A DNA stretch of 64,000 nt from Curvibacter cyanobacteriorum (GCF_028649475.1 NZ_JAQSIP010000010.1:1-64000); one strand, 5' to 3'. Counted from the stretch's first letter, positions 37,969 to 47,261 are shown. Program-made: numbers and translations. Notes: generated from the sequence alone by a model not told the origin.

Positions 37969-40662
37969 ATGATGCGAGAAGGACAAGCCACGGCCATCCA
38001 CCGTGCAGACTACACCGCTCCCGCGTACTGGATCGACACGGTTGAACTGGTGTTCGACCTCGACCCCGCCAAGACCCGCGTGCTCAACAAGATGCGCCTG
38101 CGTCGCAACGGCGACGTCGCGCCCCAGGCCCTGCGCCTGGACGGCGAGGAGCTCAACCTGGCGCGCGTGCTGGTCAATGGCCAAGGCACGTCCTTCAAGA
38201 TGGACGGCAACCAGCTGGTGCTGGAAAACCTGCCCGAAGGCCCGGACGCCTTCGACCTGGAAATCTTCACCACCTGCAACCCGGCCAAGAACACCAAGCT
38301 CATGGGCCTGTACGTGAGCAACGACTCGTTCTTCACCCAGTGTGAAGCCGAGGGTTTCCGCCGCATCACTTACTTCCTGGACCGCCCGGACGTGATGGCC
38401 AGCTACACCGTCACGCTGCGGGCCGACAAGGCCAAGTACCCGGTGCTGCTGTCCAACGGCAACCTGGTTGAGGAAGGCGAACTCGAAGACGGCCGCCACT
38501 TCGCCAAGTGGGTCGACCCGCACAAGAAGCCCTGCTATTTGTTCGCGCTGGTCGCGGGCCAACTGGTGGCGCGTGAGCAGCGCATCCGCTCTCGCGCGGG
38601 CAAGGACCACTTGCTGCAGGTATTTGTGCGCCCTGGCGACCTCGACAAGACCGAGCACGCGATGAACTCGCTGATGGCCAGCGTGGCCTGGGACGAAGCC
38701 CGCTTCGGCCTTCCGCTCGACCTGGAGCGCTTCATGATCGTCGCCACCAGCGACTTCAACATGGGCGCCATGGAGAACAAGGGCCTCAACATCTTCAACA
38801 CCAAGTACGTGCTGGCCAACCAGGCCACCGCCACCGATGCCGACTTCAGCAACATCGAGAGCGTGGTCGGTCACGAGTACTTCCACAACTGGACCGGCAA
38901 CCGCGTCACCTGCCAGGACTGGTTCCAGTTGAGCCTCAAAGAAGGCCTGACCGTCTTCCGCGACCAGGAATTCAGCCAAGACCTGGCGGGCAGCCCCTCG
39001 GCGCGCGCGGTCAAGCGCATCGAAGACGTGCGCGTGCTGCGCACCGCCCAGTTCCCTGAGGACGCGGGCCCGATGGCCCACCCGGTGCGCCCCGACAGCT
39101 ACATCGAGATCAACAACTTCTACACCGTCACCATCTACGAGAAGGGTGCCGAGGTGGTACGCATGATGCAGACCCTGGTGGGTCGCGACGGCTTTGCCCA
39201 GGGCATGAAGCTGTACTTCGAGCGCCACGACGGCCAGGCCGTGACCTGCGACGACTTCGCCCAGGCCATTGCCGACGCCAACCCGCAGTCGGATCTGGCG
39301 CGCCTGCTGCCCCAGTTCAAGCGCTGGTACAGCCAGGCCGGCACGCCACGCCTGCACGCCAGCGGCCAGTACGATGCCGCGGCCCGCACCTACACCCTGA
39401 GCCTGACGCAAAGCTGCGCGCCGACCCCGGGCCAGGCCCTCAAAGACCCGTTCGTGATCCCCGTCAACCTGGGTCTGCTCGACGCCCAGGGCCAGGCCCT
39501 GCCCCTGCAACTGGCGCACTGGGCCCAGGCCGAAACCGGCACGCGCACCTTTGTGCTGACCGAGGCCAGCGAAACGCTGACCTTCGTCAACGTGGACAGC
39601 GCCCCGGTGCCGTCCATCCTGCGTGACTTCTCGGCCCCGGTGGTGCTGGACTACGCCTACACCGACACCGAGCTGCTGACCCTGCTGGCGCACGACAGCG
39701 ACCCGTTCAACCGCTGGGAAGCCGGTCAACGCCTGGCCCTGGCCCGCGCGCTCAAGGCCATCCAGGGCGACAGCGACCTGGCCCAGACCCCGGTGCTGGA
39801 CGACGCCTACCTCGACGCCATGCGCCAGGTGCTGGCCGACCCCACGCTGGACGCCGCCTTCAAGGAACTGGTGCTCACCCTGCCCTCGGAAACCTACCTG
39901 GCTGAGCAGCTGGACGTGGTCGACCCGCAGCGCATCCACGCGGTGCGCGAAGCCATGCGCGAGCAGCTGGCCACCGCCCTGCAAACTCAGTGGCAACAAG
40001 CCTGGGAAGACAACCGCGACACCGGCGGCTACCGGCCCGACCCGGTGTCCTCAGGCCGCCGCGCCCTGGCCGGCCTGGCCCTGACCCAGCTGTGCGTGGC
40101 CGCCCGCCGCAGTGGCGACACGGTCTGGCCGGGCAAGGCCTTCCAGCGCTTCAAGGACGCGGCCAACATGACCGACCGCTTCAACGCCCTGAGCGCCCTG
40201 GTCATCAGTGGCCACGAACTGGCGGCCCCGGCCCTGAGCCGCTTCCATGCCCTGTTCAAGAACGAAGCCCTGGTGATCGACAAGTGGTTCTCGCTGCAAG
40301 CCGGTGCGCCTGACCACGGCGGCCATGTGCTGCCCGCGGTGCGCCAGCTCATGACCCACCCGGACTTCAACCTGCGCAACCCCAACCGCGCGCGCAGCGT
40401 GATCTTCAGTTACTGCAGCGCCAACCCGGGCGCCTTCCACCGCAGCGACGCCGCGGGCTACGTGTTCTGGGCCGACCGCGTGATCGAGCTCGACGCCATC
40501 AACCCCCAGGTCGCCGCCCGACTGGCCCGCGCCCTGGACCGCTGGAAGAAGCTGGCTGAACCCTACCGCAGCGCCGCCCGCGAAGCCATTGCCCGTGTCG
40601 CCGCCAAAGCCGACCTCAGCAACGACGTGCGCGAAGTCGTGACCCGCGCACTCGCCGATTAA
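37969..40662 (+). CDS. pepN: Aminopeptidase N (M1 family)
   Basis: An 897-aa cytoplasmic zinc aminopeptidase removing N-terminal residues from peptides. Substrate-binding GAMEN at 266-270; zinc motif HEYFH with H302, H306 and E325 as ligands and E303 as the catalytic base. The four-domain layout and C-terminal helical domain are complete, a little longer than E. coli PepN (870). The start is ATG 37969 or the adjacent 37972, with an AAGGAAAG site. It is 48 bases after prfB and 13 before fbp, suggesting co-transcription with fbp. Confidence 0.96.
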   Translation: MMREGQATAIHRADYTAPAYWIDTVELVFDLDPAKTRVLNKMRLRRNGDVAPQALRLDGEELNLARVLVNGQGTSFKMDGNQLVLENLPEGPDAFDLEIFTTCNPAKNTKLMGLYVSNDSFFTQCEAEGFRRITYFLDRPDVMASYTVTLRADKAKYPVLLSNGNLVEEGELEDGRHFAKWVDPHKKPCYLFALVAGQLVAREQRIRSRAGKDHLLQVFVRPGDLDKTEHAMNSLMASVAWDEARFGLPLDLERFMIVATSDFNMGAMENKGLNIFNTKYVLANQATATDADFSNIESVVGHEYFHNWTGNRVTCQDWFQLSLKEGLTVFRDQEFSQDLAGSPSARAVKRIEDVRVLRTAQFPEDAGPMAHPVRPDSYIEINNFYTVTIYEKGAEVVRMMQTLVGRDGFAQGMKLYFERHDGQAVTCDDFAQAIADANPQSDLARLLPQFKRWYSQAGTPRLHASGQYDAAARTYTLSLTQSCAPTPGQALKDPFVIPVNLGLLDAQGQALPLQLAHWAQAETGTRTFVLTEASETLTFVNVDSAPVPSILRDFSAPVVLDYAYTDTELLTLLAHDSDPFNRWEAGQRLALARALKAIQGDSDLAQTPVLDDAYLDAMRQVLADPTLDAAFKELVLTLPSETYLAEQLDVVDPQRIHAVREAMREQLATALQTQWQQAWEDNRDTGGYRPDPVSSGRRALAGLALTQLCVAARRSGDTVWPGKAFQRFKDAANMTDRFNALSALVISGHELAAPALSRFHALFKNEALVIDKWFSLQAGAPDHGGHVLPAVRQLMTHPDFNLRNPNRARSVIFSYCSANPGAFHRSDAAGYVFWADRVIELDAINPQVAARLARALDRWKKLAEPYRSAAREAIARVAAKADLSNDVREVVTRALAD

Positions 40663-40675
40663 GGAGAAGAAAACC

Positions 40676-41683
40676 ATGGCCCAAAGAATCAGCCTGACCC
40701 GCTACCTCGTTGAACAACAACGCGAAGAAGGTCACATCCCCTCGCAACTGCGCCTGCTGCTCGAAGTGGTGGCGCGTGCCTGCAAGAGCATCAGCCAAGC
40801 CGTCAACAAGGGCGCGCTGGGCGGTGTGCTCGGCTCGGCCGACAGCGAGAACGTGCAAGGCGAAGTGCAAAAGAAGCTCGACATCATCGCCAACGAGGTG
40901 CTGATCGAAGCCAACGAATGGGGCGGCCACCTGGCCGCCATGGCCTCGGAAGAAATGGACAGCATCTACCTGGTGCCCAACCGCTACCCGCAAGGCGAGT
41001 ACCTGCTGCTGTTCGATCCGCTCGACGGCTCCAGCAACATCGACGTCAACGTCAGCATCGGCACCATCTTCAGCGTGCTGAAGAAGCCTGAAGGCTCGCC
41101 CGGCGTGACCGAGCAGGACTTCCTGCAGGCCGGCGCCAAGCAAGTGGCCGCCGGCTACTGTGTGTACGGCCCGCAAACCACCCTGGTGCTGACCGTCGGT
41201 GACGGCGTGTCCATGTTCACCCTGGACCGCGAACAAGGCTCGTTCGTGCTGACCCAGGAAAACGTGCGCATCCCCGCCGACACCAAAGAGTTCGCCATCA
41301 ACATGAGCAACATGCGCCACTGGGACGAGCCCGTGAAGCGCTACATCGACGAGTGCCTGCAAGGCAAGGAAGGCCCGCGCGGCAAGGACTTCAACATGCG
41401 TTGGATCGCCAGCATGGTGGCCGACGTGCACCGCATCCTGACCCGCGGCGGCGTCTTCATGTACCCCTGGGACAAGCGCGAGCCCAACAAGCCCGGCAAG
41501 CTGCGCCTGATGTACGAAGCCAACCCCATGAGCTGGCTGGTCGAGCAAGCCGGCGGCGCCGCCACCAACGGCCGCCAGCGCATCCTGGACATCGAACCCG
41601 GCCAACTGCACGAACGCGTCAGCGTGATCCTGGGCTCAAAAAATGAGGTCGACCGCGTCACCAGCTACCACACCGGTGTATAA
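40676..41683 (+). CDS. fbp: Class I fructose-1,6-bisphosphatase
   Basis: The gluconeogenic enzyme hydrolysing fructose-1,6-bisphosphate to fructose-6-phosphate. The 335-aa protein has the metal-binding [12 protein letters not shown] motif, and YVARGxA-type sugar-binding regions are represented by [17 protein letters not shown]. An AAGGAG site precedes ATG 40676. The stop codon (TAA) forms part of the -10 box of the following tRNA-Thr gene. Confidence 0.97.
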   Translation: MAQRISLTRYLVEQQREEGHIPSQLRLLLEVVARACKSISQAVNKGALGGVLGSADSENVQGEVQKKLDIIANEVLIEANEWGGHLAAMASEEMDSIYLVPNRYPQGEYLLLFDPLDGSSNIDVNVSIGTIFSVLKKPEGSPGVTEQDFLQAGAKQVAAGYCVYGPQTTLVLTVGDGVSMFTLDREQGSFVLTQENVRIPADTKEFAINMSNMRHWDEPVKRYIDECLQGKEGPRGKDFNMRWIASMVADVHRILTRGGVFMYPWDKREPNKPGKLRLMYEANPMSWLVEQAGGAATNGRQRILDIEPGQLHERVSVILGSKNEVDRVTSYHTGV

Positions 41684-41684
41684 T
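41679..41684 (+). promoter_or_regulatory. -10 box of tRNA-Thr overlapping the fbp stop codon
   Basis: A perfect TATAAT spans the last fbp codons, 12 bases before the tRNA. No good -35 is found at 16-18 bases, so the promoter is only half supported. Confidence 0.45.
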
Positions 41685-41695
41685 TTTTGATTCAA

Positions 41696-41771
41696 GCCGG
41701 TGTAGCTCAGTCGGTAGAGCAGCTCATTCGTAATGAGAAGGTCGGGTGTTCGATTCATCTCTCCGGCACCA
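41696..41771 (+). tRNA. tRNA-Thr (CGT)
   Basis: A 76-nt tRNA with encoded CCA. The anticodon stem CTCAT/ATGAG encloses TTCGTAA, giving CGT. The acceptor stem GCCGGTG/CTCCGGC has a T-T mismatch at the sixth pair, and the T stem contains G-U pairs, but the fold is complete. A terminator follows directly. Confidence 0.95.
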
Positions 41772-41777
41772 AATAGA

Positions 41778-41809
41778 AAGCCCTGATTCGCAAGAGTCAG
41801 GGCTTTTTT
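41778..41809 (+). terminator. Rho-independent terminator after tRNA-Thr
   Basis: AAGCCCTGA pairs with TCAGGGCTT, followed by a run of six Ts, 6 bases past the tRNA. Confidence 0.92.
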
Positions 41810-41927
41810 CATGGCCAAAACGGCCTCAGGAACAGGGCTTGGATGGGCCGCCAGCCCCACCAACTGCGCTTGGGGGCCAGCGCTCGCGCCAACCGAATGG
41901 GCGCCGCTGCAGGCGCCCCTCAGAGTC

Positions 41928-42188
41928 TCAAAGTTCGAGCAGGGTCTCCACCCCGTCAACCGACCGGATCGCCGGGGCGGCCCCCGGGCGCAGCTCGATG
42001 GGAGCACCGTGGAACTTGTCCCGCGGGAACAAGGCCGCGGCGGGGCCAAACACCTCGCGCACGAGCGCGATTTCGGCCATCAGGGGCTCGTGCTGCTCGG
42101 GCGCCAGGATGAAGGTGGGGTATTGGTTGTTGTGCTGCTGCCAGTGGGCGCGCAGGGCAGCGTTCATGGATTCGTACAAGCTCGGCAT
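41928..42188 (-). CDS. Conserved hypothetical 86-aa protein
   Basis: An acidic/neutral soluble small protein (MPSLYESMNAALRAHWQQ at the start). No known domain is recognised. The codon use looks like neighbouring genes, and the frame is intact from a plausible ATG, so it is probably real. No operon partner is evident: the lipoprotein gene upstream ends 84 bases away on the same strand. Confidence 0.6.
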   Translation of the reverse strand: MPSLYESMNAALRAHWQQHNNQYPTFILAPEQHEPLMAEIALVREVFGPAAALFPRDKFHGAPIELRPGAAPAIRSVDGVETLLEL

Positions 42189-42272
42189 GGCGCTATTGTG
42201 CCGTGGGCTTGGGTCACGGCGCGCGGTGTCTGAGGCCGCCCCCGCGGGCCCCCGTCAACCGACGTGGGGGTT

Positions 42273-42557
42273 TTACTTGAGGTTGTCCGCCGACAGCAGG
42301 AGCACCTTGTCGAGGGCAAAGTTGACGCGGATGCTGCGCTCGGTGTTGCCCCAGACGCAGTTGCGCACCCCCAGGGTTTCGTCGCAGCGTGAGGGCTCAC
42401 CGATGATCTGTTTGACCTCGTCAAAGGTCTGCCCGACCTTGAGGCGCTGGTAGTTCTCCAGGCTCACCGAGTTGCCGCAGGCACTGAGGAAAGCCACCGC
42501 CCCCAGCATGGCAGTGCACAGGATCAGAACGCGCAGCAGGCTGTGGATGAAGGCCAT
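42273..42557 (-). CDS. Small lipoprotein, BamE/SmpA-like fold
   Basis: A 94-aa lipoprotein: membrane segment about 5-24 ending in the lipobox LSAC (C26 lipidated), then a short domain beginning NYQRLKVGQTFDEVKQIIGEP, which matches the SmpA/OmlA-type motif where a strand-turn-helix follows xLxxGMTxxEVxxxLG. There are two further cysteines (C56, C65), perhaps disulfide bonded. The start is ATG 42557 with an AGGT site. It is probably anchored in the outer membrane; function is unknown. Confidence 0.78.
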   Translation of the reverse strand: MAFIHSLLRVLILCTAMLGAVAFLSACGNSVSLENYQRLKVGQTFDEVKQIIGEPSRCDETLGVRNCVWGNTERSIRVNFALDKVLLLSADNLK

Positions 42558-42815
42558 GACCGAAACCTCGAAGGTGGATAAAAAAAGAGCACTCGCTGCT
42601 CGATGCTGATGCCGTGGCGGGGGCCACCGGCGCACCGAACTGCAGCGATGTCGGGATTCTGACCGCGCCAATCACAAACGGCGGGACATTGCACGCCGCT
42701 TTGTCAACTTGCGCACACAAAGCGAGCGCACGCGGTCTGGCGCCCGCCCTGGGGCCGGGCCCGTACAATCGCCGCCCCGCCTTTTGGCGACCTGTTTCAC
42801 TTTTCTCTCTGCCCC

Positions 42816-43709
42816 ATGGACATCACCGTCAACGAAGAACTACTGGCCTACATCGACCCCCTGACCCCCGACGAGCACGCGGCCCTGGAGCGCAGCATCC
42901 TGGCCGAGGGCTGCCGGGACGCCTTGGTGCTGTGGGGCGACGTGCTGGTCGACGGCCACAACCGCTACGGCATTTGCCAAAAACATGGCCTGCCCTTCAA
43001 CACGGTGCAGAACACCCAGTTCAAATCGATGGACGATGTGCGCCTGTGGATGATTGACCAGCACCTGGGCCGCCGCAGCCTGTCCGATTTCCAACGCGGG
43101 GTCTTGGCCCTGCGCAAGAAGGACATCCTGGCCAGCCGCGAGCCGGCCCCCAAAGCGCCGGCAGCCCCTTCGGCAGCACCCGCCGCCCAAGCCGGCGACA
43201 GCGCCGCGGTGTCGGTGGCGGCAGATGCGACCGAGGCCCCTCTGCAGCCCTGGGAGGATGCCCCAGGCCAGGCCACCGAGGGCACAGCCAGTGCCGCCGC
43301 TGCCACCGCAACCGCCCCGGCCACGGCTGAACAAGAGGCCGTGATGACACGCGAGGCACTGGCCAAGGCCGCCCGCATCAGCAGTGCGACCATCAGCCAG
43401 ATCGAGAAGATCCAGAAAGAAGCGGCACCGGAACTGGTGGCCGCCGTGAAGTCGGGCACGATTTCGATCAATGCGGCCGCCACGGTGGCGTCGCTGCCGA
43501 TGGAGGAGCAAGTGGCCGCGGCGGCCGGGGGCAAGAAGGAACTGCAACAGGCGGCCCGCAAGGTGCGCGCCGCCAAGGCGGTGGAGCGCACCGAACCCGA
43601 AACGCCCGAGGGCACCATCGCGCGCCTGCGTCAGACCATCGTGGAGCTGCAGGCCGAGAACAGCAGCCTCAAAGCCGAGCTGGCCCAGCTCAAGTCCCTG
43701 CGCGCCTGA
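42816..43709 (+). CDS. Orphan ParB-like protein with C-terminal leucine zipper
   Basis: A 297-aa protein. Residues 1-60 look like the N-terminal ParB/Srx-type domain (DPLTPDEHAALERSI, then LVDGHNRYGICQKHGL), as in plasmid and phage ParB-like proteins. An alanine/proline-rich linker (about 105-180) follows, then a helix-turn-helix-like region (about 188-235, LAKAARISSATISQIEKI) and a C-terminal heptad-repeat zipper (about 265-295). No parA lies nearby, so chromosome partition is not its likely role; a DNA-binding regulator is more plausible. No clear ribosome site precedes ATG 42816. Confidence 0.7.
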   Translation: MDITVNEELLAYIDPLTPDEHAALERSILAEGCRDALVLWGDVLVDGHNRYGICQKHGLPFNTVQNTQFKSMDDVRLWMIDQHLGRRSLSDFQRGVLALRKKDILASREPAPKAPAAPSAAPAAQAGDSAAVSVAADATEAPLQPWEDAPGQATEGTASAAAATATAPATAEQEAVMTREALAKAARISSATISQIEKIQKEAAPELVAAVKSGTISINAAATVASLPMEEQVAAAAGGKKELQQAARKVRAAKAVERTEPETPEGTIARLRQTIVELQAENSSLKAELAQLKSLRA

Positions 43710-43769
43710 TAGCACGGGCCCTCAGCTGGGGCCCAAGCTGCGCCCAGGCCTGCGCCCACGGCCGCAGAC

Positions 43770-44330
43770 TCAGGCGCTGGGCGGCTGACGCCGCTTGGGC
43801 ACATGGCCAAAAAAGACCGGGTGTTGGCGCTGCACCAGGGGGCCATTGAAGTCCCAGGCGGTGCAACGCCCCAGGTGCATGGGCGGCTGGTCGGCGTTGG
43901 GCTCAAAGGCGCTGGGGATGGTCTGGTAGGCCGCCGTGGCCAGGTTGAACAGCAGTTCGCGCAAGTGGGCGCAGCCCTGGATACCGCCCAGGTTGCGCTC
44001 AATGGACTGGCGCCAGCCACCGGCCATGCTGCAGCCGATCATGGTGCGCATGGCCGCCTGTGCGGGCGGGCATTCGGCGTGCGGGACGCTGTCCATCGCC
44101 ACTTGGAGGTCACGCACCACAAAGCGGGTGTCCACCGTGACCCGGATCAGCATGTGGTGGATCGCCTCACCGGGCGCCCAATGGCCTTCACCGGGGATGT
44201 GGAAGTCCTCTGTCTTGGTGTCCTTCATCTCCCCTTCGATGTCCCACAGGCCATCTTCTCGCTGATAACCCCGGTATTGCACCTGGCGGGTGTGCATGGG
44301 ACGGCGGGCAAGGGGCGGCGGCAGGGGCAA
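43770..44330 (-). CDS. DUF2889 domain protein
   Basis: A 186-aa protein with the family opening of MPL, HTR, then YRGYQREDGLWDIEGEMKDTKT. The function of this family is unknown. The start is TTG 44330: GAGGTG lies 5 bases upstream, and relatives, as I recall them, begin with the same MPL-proline pattern; ATG 44297 would cut it off. It runs convergent with the ParB-like gene. Confidence 0.82.
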   Translation of the reverse strand: MPLPPPLARRPMHTRQVQYRGYQREDGLWDIEGEMKDTKTEDFHIPGEGHWAPGEAIHHMLIRVTVDTRFVVRDLQVAMDSVPHAECPPAQAAMRTMIGCSMAGGWRQSIERNLGGIQGCAHLRELLFNLATAAYQTIPSAFEPNADQPPMHLGRCTAWDFNGPLVQRQHPVFFGHVPKRRQPPSA

Positions 44331-44530
44331 AACAACACCTCAAAAAAAGTCAATGAACCAGGGACCAATGCGCCCCCAAGAGGGCCTGATTCTAGTGAAG
44401 CAAGCTGCCGAAAGCGCCTGGGAGGCCCCGGTCAAGGTGCCCCCGTGCGGGGTCGGGGCCTGGCTTTGGACCGGGGCTTCTCCAACTGTGGCCTAATAGG
44501 GGGTTTCAACTTTTTGTTCTGAAGGCTCCC

Positions 44531-44701
44531 ATGGGCAACAAAATCGTCACCGAAGCAGATCGCAAGCGCACTCCGGCCCCCACCCCCCTGCCCGGCATGA
44601 CCCTGGCCACCGGCGGCCGCGGCCAACGCGTCAGCCTGGAACGCGGCGTCGCAACGCGCAGCAAGAAGAACCCGGGCAAGCGCCCCAGCAAGGGCGGTTG
44701 A
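44531..44701 (+). CDS. Small basic 56-aa protein
   Basis: A complete short gene: GAAGG site, ATG 44531, 56 codons, TGA 44699-44701, then its own terminator 47 bases on. The product is lysine/arginine-rich (MGNKIVTEADRKRTPAPTP at the start; a basic SKKNPGKRPSKGG tail) and probably unstructured, so it may bind nucleic acid or the ribosome. I do not recognise the family. Core-like codon use and a full transcription unit argue that it is real. Confidence 0.62.
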   Translation: MGNKIVTEADRKRTPAPTPLPGMTLATGGRGQRVSLERGVATRSKKNPGKRPSKGG

Positions 44702-44748
44702 TTCGTCAACCCCTGCCTGCTGTGGTGGTCCAGACCACCCGCGCCCCG

Positions 44749-44775
44749 AGGCCCTCGCAAGAGGGCCTTTTTTTT
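44749..44775 (+). terminator. Rho-independent terminator after the 56-aa gene
   Basis: AGGCCCTC pairs with GAGGGCCT around a GCAA tetraloop, followed by eight Ts. Confidence 0.95.
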
Positions 44776-45078
44776 CGCCCTCCGCTAACCAGAGGGCCCG
44801 TGGGGGCAGGCGCAGCCCCAGGTTGATAGCGGCCACGCCCCGGGGTGGCTGGCCGCCCCCGACAGCCCGACCTGCGCTCGCGGCCCCAAGCTGGGATGCC
44901 CGGGATTTGACCTGCCCATTTTCTAGGCAGCACAAGGCTTGTCTTTTGAAATCAAGCACTTAGCAGGTCATTCAGCCTGCACCCCACGGCTTATCCACAA
45001 GCTTGTCCCTGAGGAGCGGGGACAAATCCAGTGGCCGCGAAGGCGGGGTGGGGTCGGTGCGTTGAACGGCGCAAGACC
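44776..45078. other. Intergenic region with DnaA-box-like site and inverted repeat
   Basis: No gene is seen. A perfect DnaA-box consensus TTATCCACA lies at 44991-44999. An inverted repeat TTGTCCC/GGGACAA (45003-45009 and 45019-45025) stands right beside it and could end the minus-strand dioxygenase transcript, although no T run follows. No AT-rich unwinding region or box cluster is seen, so this is not an origin. Confidence 0.5.
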
Positions 45079-46002
45079 TCAGCGGCGGCCCGGCACCAGG
45101 GCCTGGCGGCGTTCGGCAGAGTCCAAGCCGAAGCCCGTTGCCACGGGCGGCCGTGGCGCGGCCTCGCCCAGCGGGGTCGGCTCGGGCGTCAAGCGCGCCG
45201 ATCGGTCCACCGCCACGGCCAGCGTGACCACGTACTGCTCGCGCTCCTCGCGCACCGAGCCCAGCAGGCTGTTGCCCGCCTGCAAGGCGATGCTGTCGTT
45301 GCTGTTGAGGGTGTCGCGCAGGCGGTCGCGGCGGTAGTCGTCAAGCTGGGTGTACAGGTACTCACTCAGCGCATCGGGCATGAACAGCTGCGAGGTCAGC
45401 ACCGTGTTCTCACCGTTCCAGATCTTGAAGTGCAGGTGCGTGGTGCGCCCCGGGTACCAGCCCGGGTAGATGGTGCGAAAAGCCGCCACCCCATTGCGGT
45501 CGGTGGCCTGGCGGCCCCGCAAGAAGGTGCGGCCACGGGTGTCGATGTCGCCCTGTTCGCCTTGGGCGGCGAAGCCGGAGTAAACGCCCTTGGCATCGCA
45601 GTGCCACAGGTCCACCAGGGCCCCGGCAAAGGGCATGGCGGTCTGGTCGACCACCACAAAGCGCACCTCCAGCGGCACGCCGGGCAGGCCTTCGCTGATG
45701 TCGGGCCGCACGGGCCCCGGGCCACTGTAAAAAGGCCCTTCGGGCGCTGCCGCCGTCAGGCGTGGCACCAGGGCCGGTTCGCGTTGCACGATCTTCGGGG
45801 GGGTCGCAGGGGCGGCGCTGGGGGCCGCCTGTTGACGCACGGCGCCACGGGGGGCGGGTTTGGCCGGTGCGGCCCGCGGTTTCGGTTTGTTGGGGGCCGC
45901 CCAGACCGGGCCCACCAAGCCCACCAAGCCCACCAAACCCAGCGCCAGCCAGCGGCGGCGGCTTGTGGGGTCCACAGATTCTTCAGCAGGATTCGAGCTC
46001 AA
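45079..46002 (-). CDS. Tat-exported intradiol dioxygenase-like protein
   Basis: A 307-aa protein: twin-arginine signal (SRRRWLA at 14-20, then a hydrophobic stretch to about 36), a proline/alanine/lysine-rich linker (37-75), and an intradiol ring-cleavage dioxygenase beta-sandwich. All four non-haem Fe(III) ligands are kept: Y141, Y183 (PGWY), H189 and H191 (HLHF), so it could be active. Export and the lack of nearby aromatic genes are unlike the cytoplasmic catechol and protocatechuate enzymes. The start is TTG 46002, with AAGGA 8 bases upstream. Confidence 0.85.
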   Translation of the reverse strand: MSSNPAEESVDPTSRRRWLALGLVGLVGLVGPVWAAPNKPKPRAAPAKPAPRGAVRQQAAPSAAPATPPKIVQREPALVPRLTAAAPEGPFYSGPGPVRPDISEGLPGVPLEVRFVVVDQTAMPFAGALVDLWHCDAKGVYSGFAAQGEQGDIDTRGRTFLRGRQATDRNGVAAFRTIYPGWYPGRTTHLHFKIWNGENTVLTSQLFMPDALSEYLYTQLDDYRRDRLRDTLNSNDSIALQAGNSLLGSVREEREQYVVTLAVAVDRSARLTPEPTPLGEAAPRPPVATGFGLDSAERRQALVPGRR

Positions 46003-46107
46003 TTCGAGGTTCCTTGCGCGAGGCGTTCGATCAAAGCGGGCTAGCCTAACGGAATCCCAGCCGGGCCGGCGCGAGTGGGACGGTAAAGTGTTAAAAAAAG
46101 CCGGCGT

Positions 46108-47022
46108 TCAAGCCGGGTGACCCGCCGCGGCCAACAGCCACTGGCTGAAGGCTCGCAGCACCGGGGGGTCGTCCTGCGCGGGCGTGACCAGGTAGTAGGC
46201 CCGCTCCCCCTGCAGGCTGACCGGGCAGGCCTGCACCAGTTCGCCCCGCGCCAGTTCGGCCTCGATCAACAGCGGCGGCATCAGCGCCACGCCCAGCCCA
46301 TGGGACGCGGCCACCGCCAGCATCGAAAACAACTCGTAGCGGGGCCCCTCCATGGCGCCCGGCGGCGCCAGCCCGACCGAATCAAACCACTGACGCCAGA
46401 CATAGGGCCGCGTGCTTTGCTGCAACAGCGGCAGGTCCACCAGGTCCTGCGGCGCCAGACCGCTGGGGGACAAGCCCCGGGCTTGCAGCAAGGCCGGGCT
46501 GCAAACGGCCACCACGTCCTCGGTCAGCAGGCGCTGGGCCCGCACCCCGGGCCAGTTGGCCACCTGCTCTGGCGTGCCCGCGTACAAGGCGGCATCGAAC
46601 TCGGTGTCGGCAAACAGAAACGGGCGCGTGCGGGTCTCGATGTGCACCGTCAGCTCCGGGTGCTGCTGGGCCAGTTGGGGCAGGCGCGGGATCAACCACC
46701 GGGTGGCAAAGGTGGGTACGGCGGCCAGCAGCAGGGCGCCGCCCTGCCCTTGCCGCGCCATCACGTCCAGGGTGTCGCGCTCCAGGCCTTGCAGGCGGCG
46801 CGCCACCTGGCGGCTGTAGTTGGCCCCACTGGGGGTCAGGGCCACGCCATGGCGGGTGCGGCGGAACAGGGCCACGCCCAGGTACTCCTCCAGCGCGGTG
46901 ATCTGGCGCGACACCGCGCTTTGCGTGAGCGCCAGTTCCTGCGCGGCACGGGTGTAACTCTCGTGCCGGGCGGCCGCTTCGAAGCAAGCCAGGGCCTGGG
47001 TGGACGGTATCTTTCTTCTCAT
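46108..47022 (-). CDS. gcdR: LysR-family regulator of glutarate degradation (GcdR-like)
   Basis: A 304-aa regulator with an N-terminal helix-turn-helix (QALACFEAAARHESYTRAAQ, SAVSRQITALE) and a GcvA/AmpR-type effector-binding domain. It is divergent from gcdH with a 239-base gap, and the gcdR-gcdH-gcdG order matches the Pseudomonas glutarate cluster. The name is given by context. A perfect palindrome at 47063-47076 is its likely operator. Confidence 0.85.
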   Translation of the reverse strand: MRRKIPSTQALACFEAAARHESYTRAAQELALTQSAVSRQITALEEYLGVALFRRTRHGVALTPSGANYSRQVARRLQGLERDTLDVMARQGQGGALLLAAVPTFATRWLIPRLPQLAQQHPELTVHIETRTRPFLFADTEFDAALYAGTPEQVANWPGVRAQRLLTEDVVAVCSPALLQARGLSPSGLAPQDLVDLPLLQQSTRPYVWRQWFDSVGLAPPGAMEGPRYELFSMLAVAASHGLGVALMPPLLIEAELARGELVQACPVSLQGERAYYLVTPAQDDPPVLRAFSQWLLAAAGHPA

Positions 47023-47062
47023 GCTGATATGGAACTTGATCTGGGATTAGTTGCCATTTTTA

Positions 47063-47076
47063 ACCCAATATTGGGT
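47063..47076. promoter_or_regulatory. Candidate GcdR operator
   Basis: The perfect 14-bp palindrome ACCCAATATTGGGT lies 41 bases upstream of the gcdR start in the gcdR/gcdH gap, the usual location of a LysR site (inverted repeat between divergent genes). Confidence 0.6.
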
Positions 47077-47261
47077 CTATAAGTTCCCCTAACTCATAAC
47101 TCGATGTGAAACTCTCGTTTGTCGAAGCGCCTTCGCAAGGCTACGATGTCGCATCGACACGCAGGATCCGGTCAAGCGCTTTTTGGGGCCGGTTCCTGCC
47201 AGGTTGCCGAACATCCGCAATCGCCCCCGACTTGAACCTCATCACTCACCGGAGACCTCTC

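Noticed and set aside
36838-39999. A 1053-codon open frame on the minus strand opposite prfB and pepN, the longest after none in the region
   Set aside because: It lies wholly opposite two certain genes with conserved catalytic motifs, and its translation is a His/Gly/Val/Ala-rich mix typical of the antisense of GC-rich genes.
44991-45025. A possible replication origin near the DnaA box and the ParB-like gene
   Set aside because: There is only one consensus box, no AT-rich unwinding stretch, and no dnaA, dnaN, parA or gidAB nearby.
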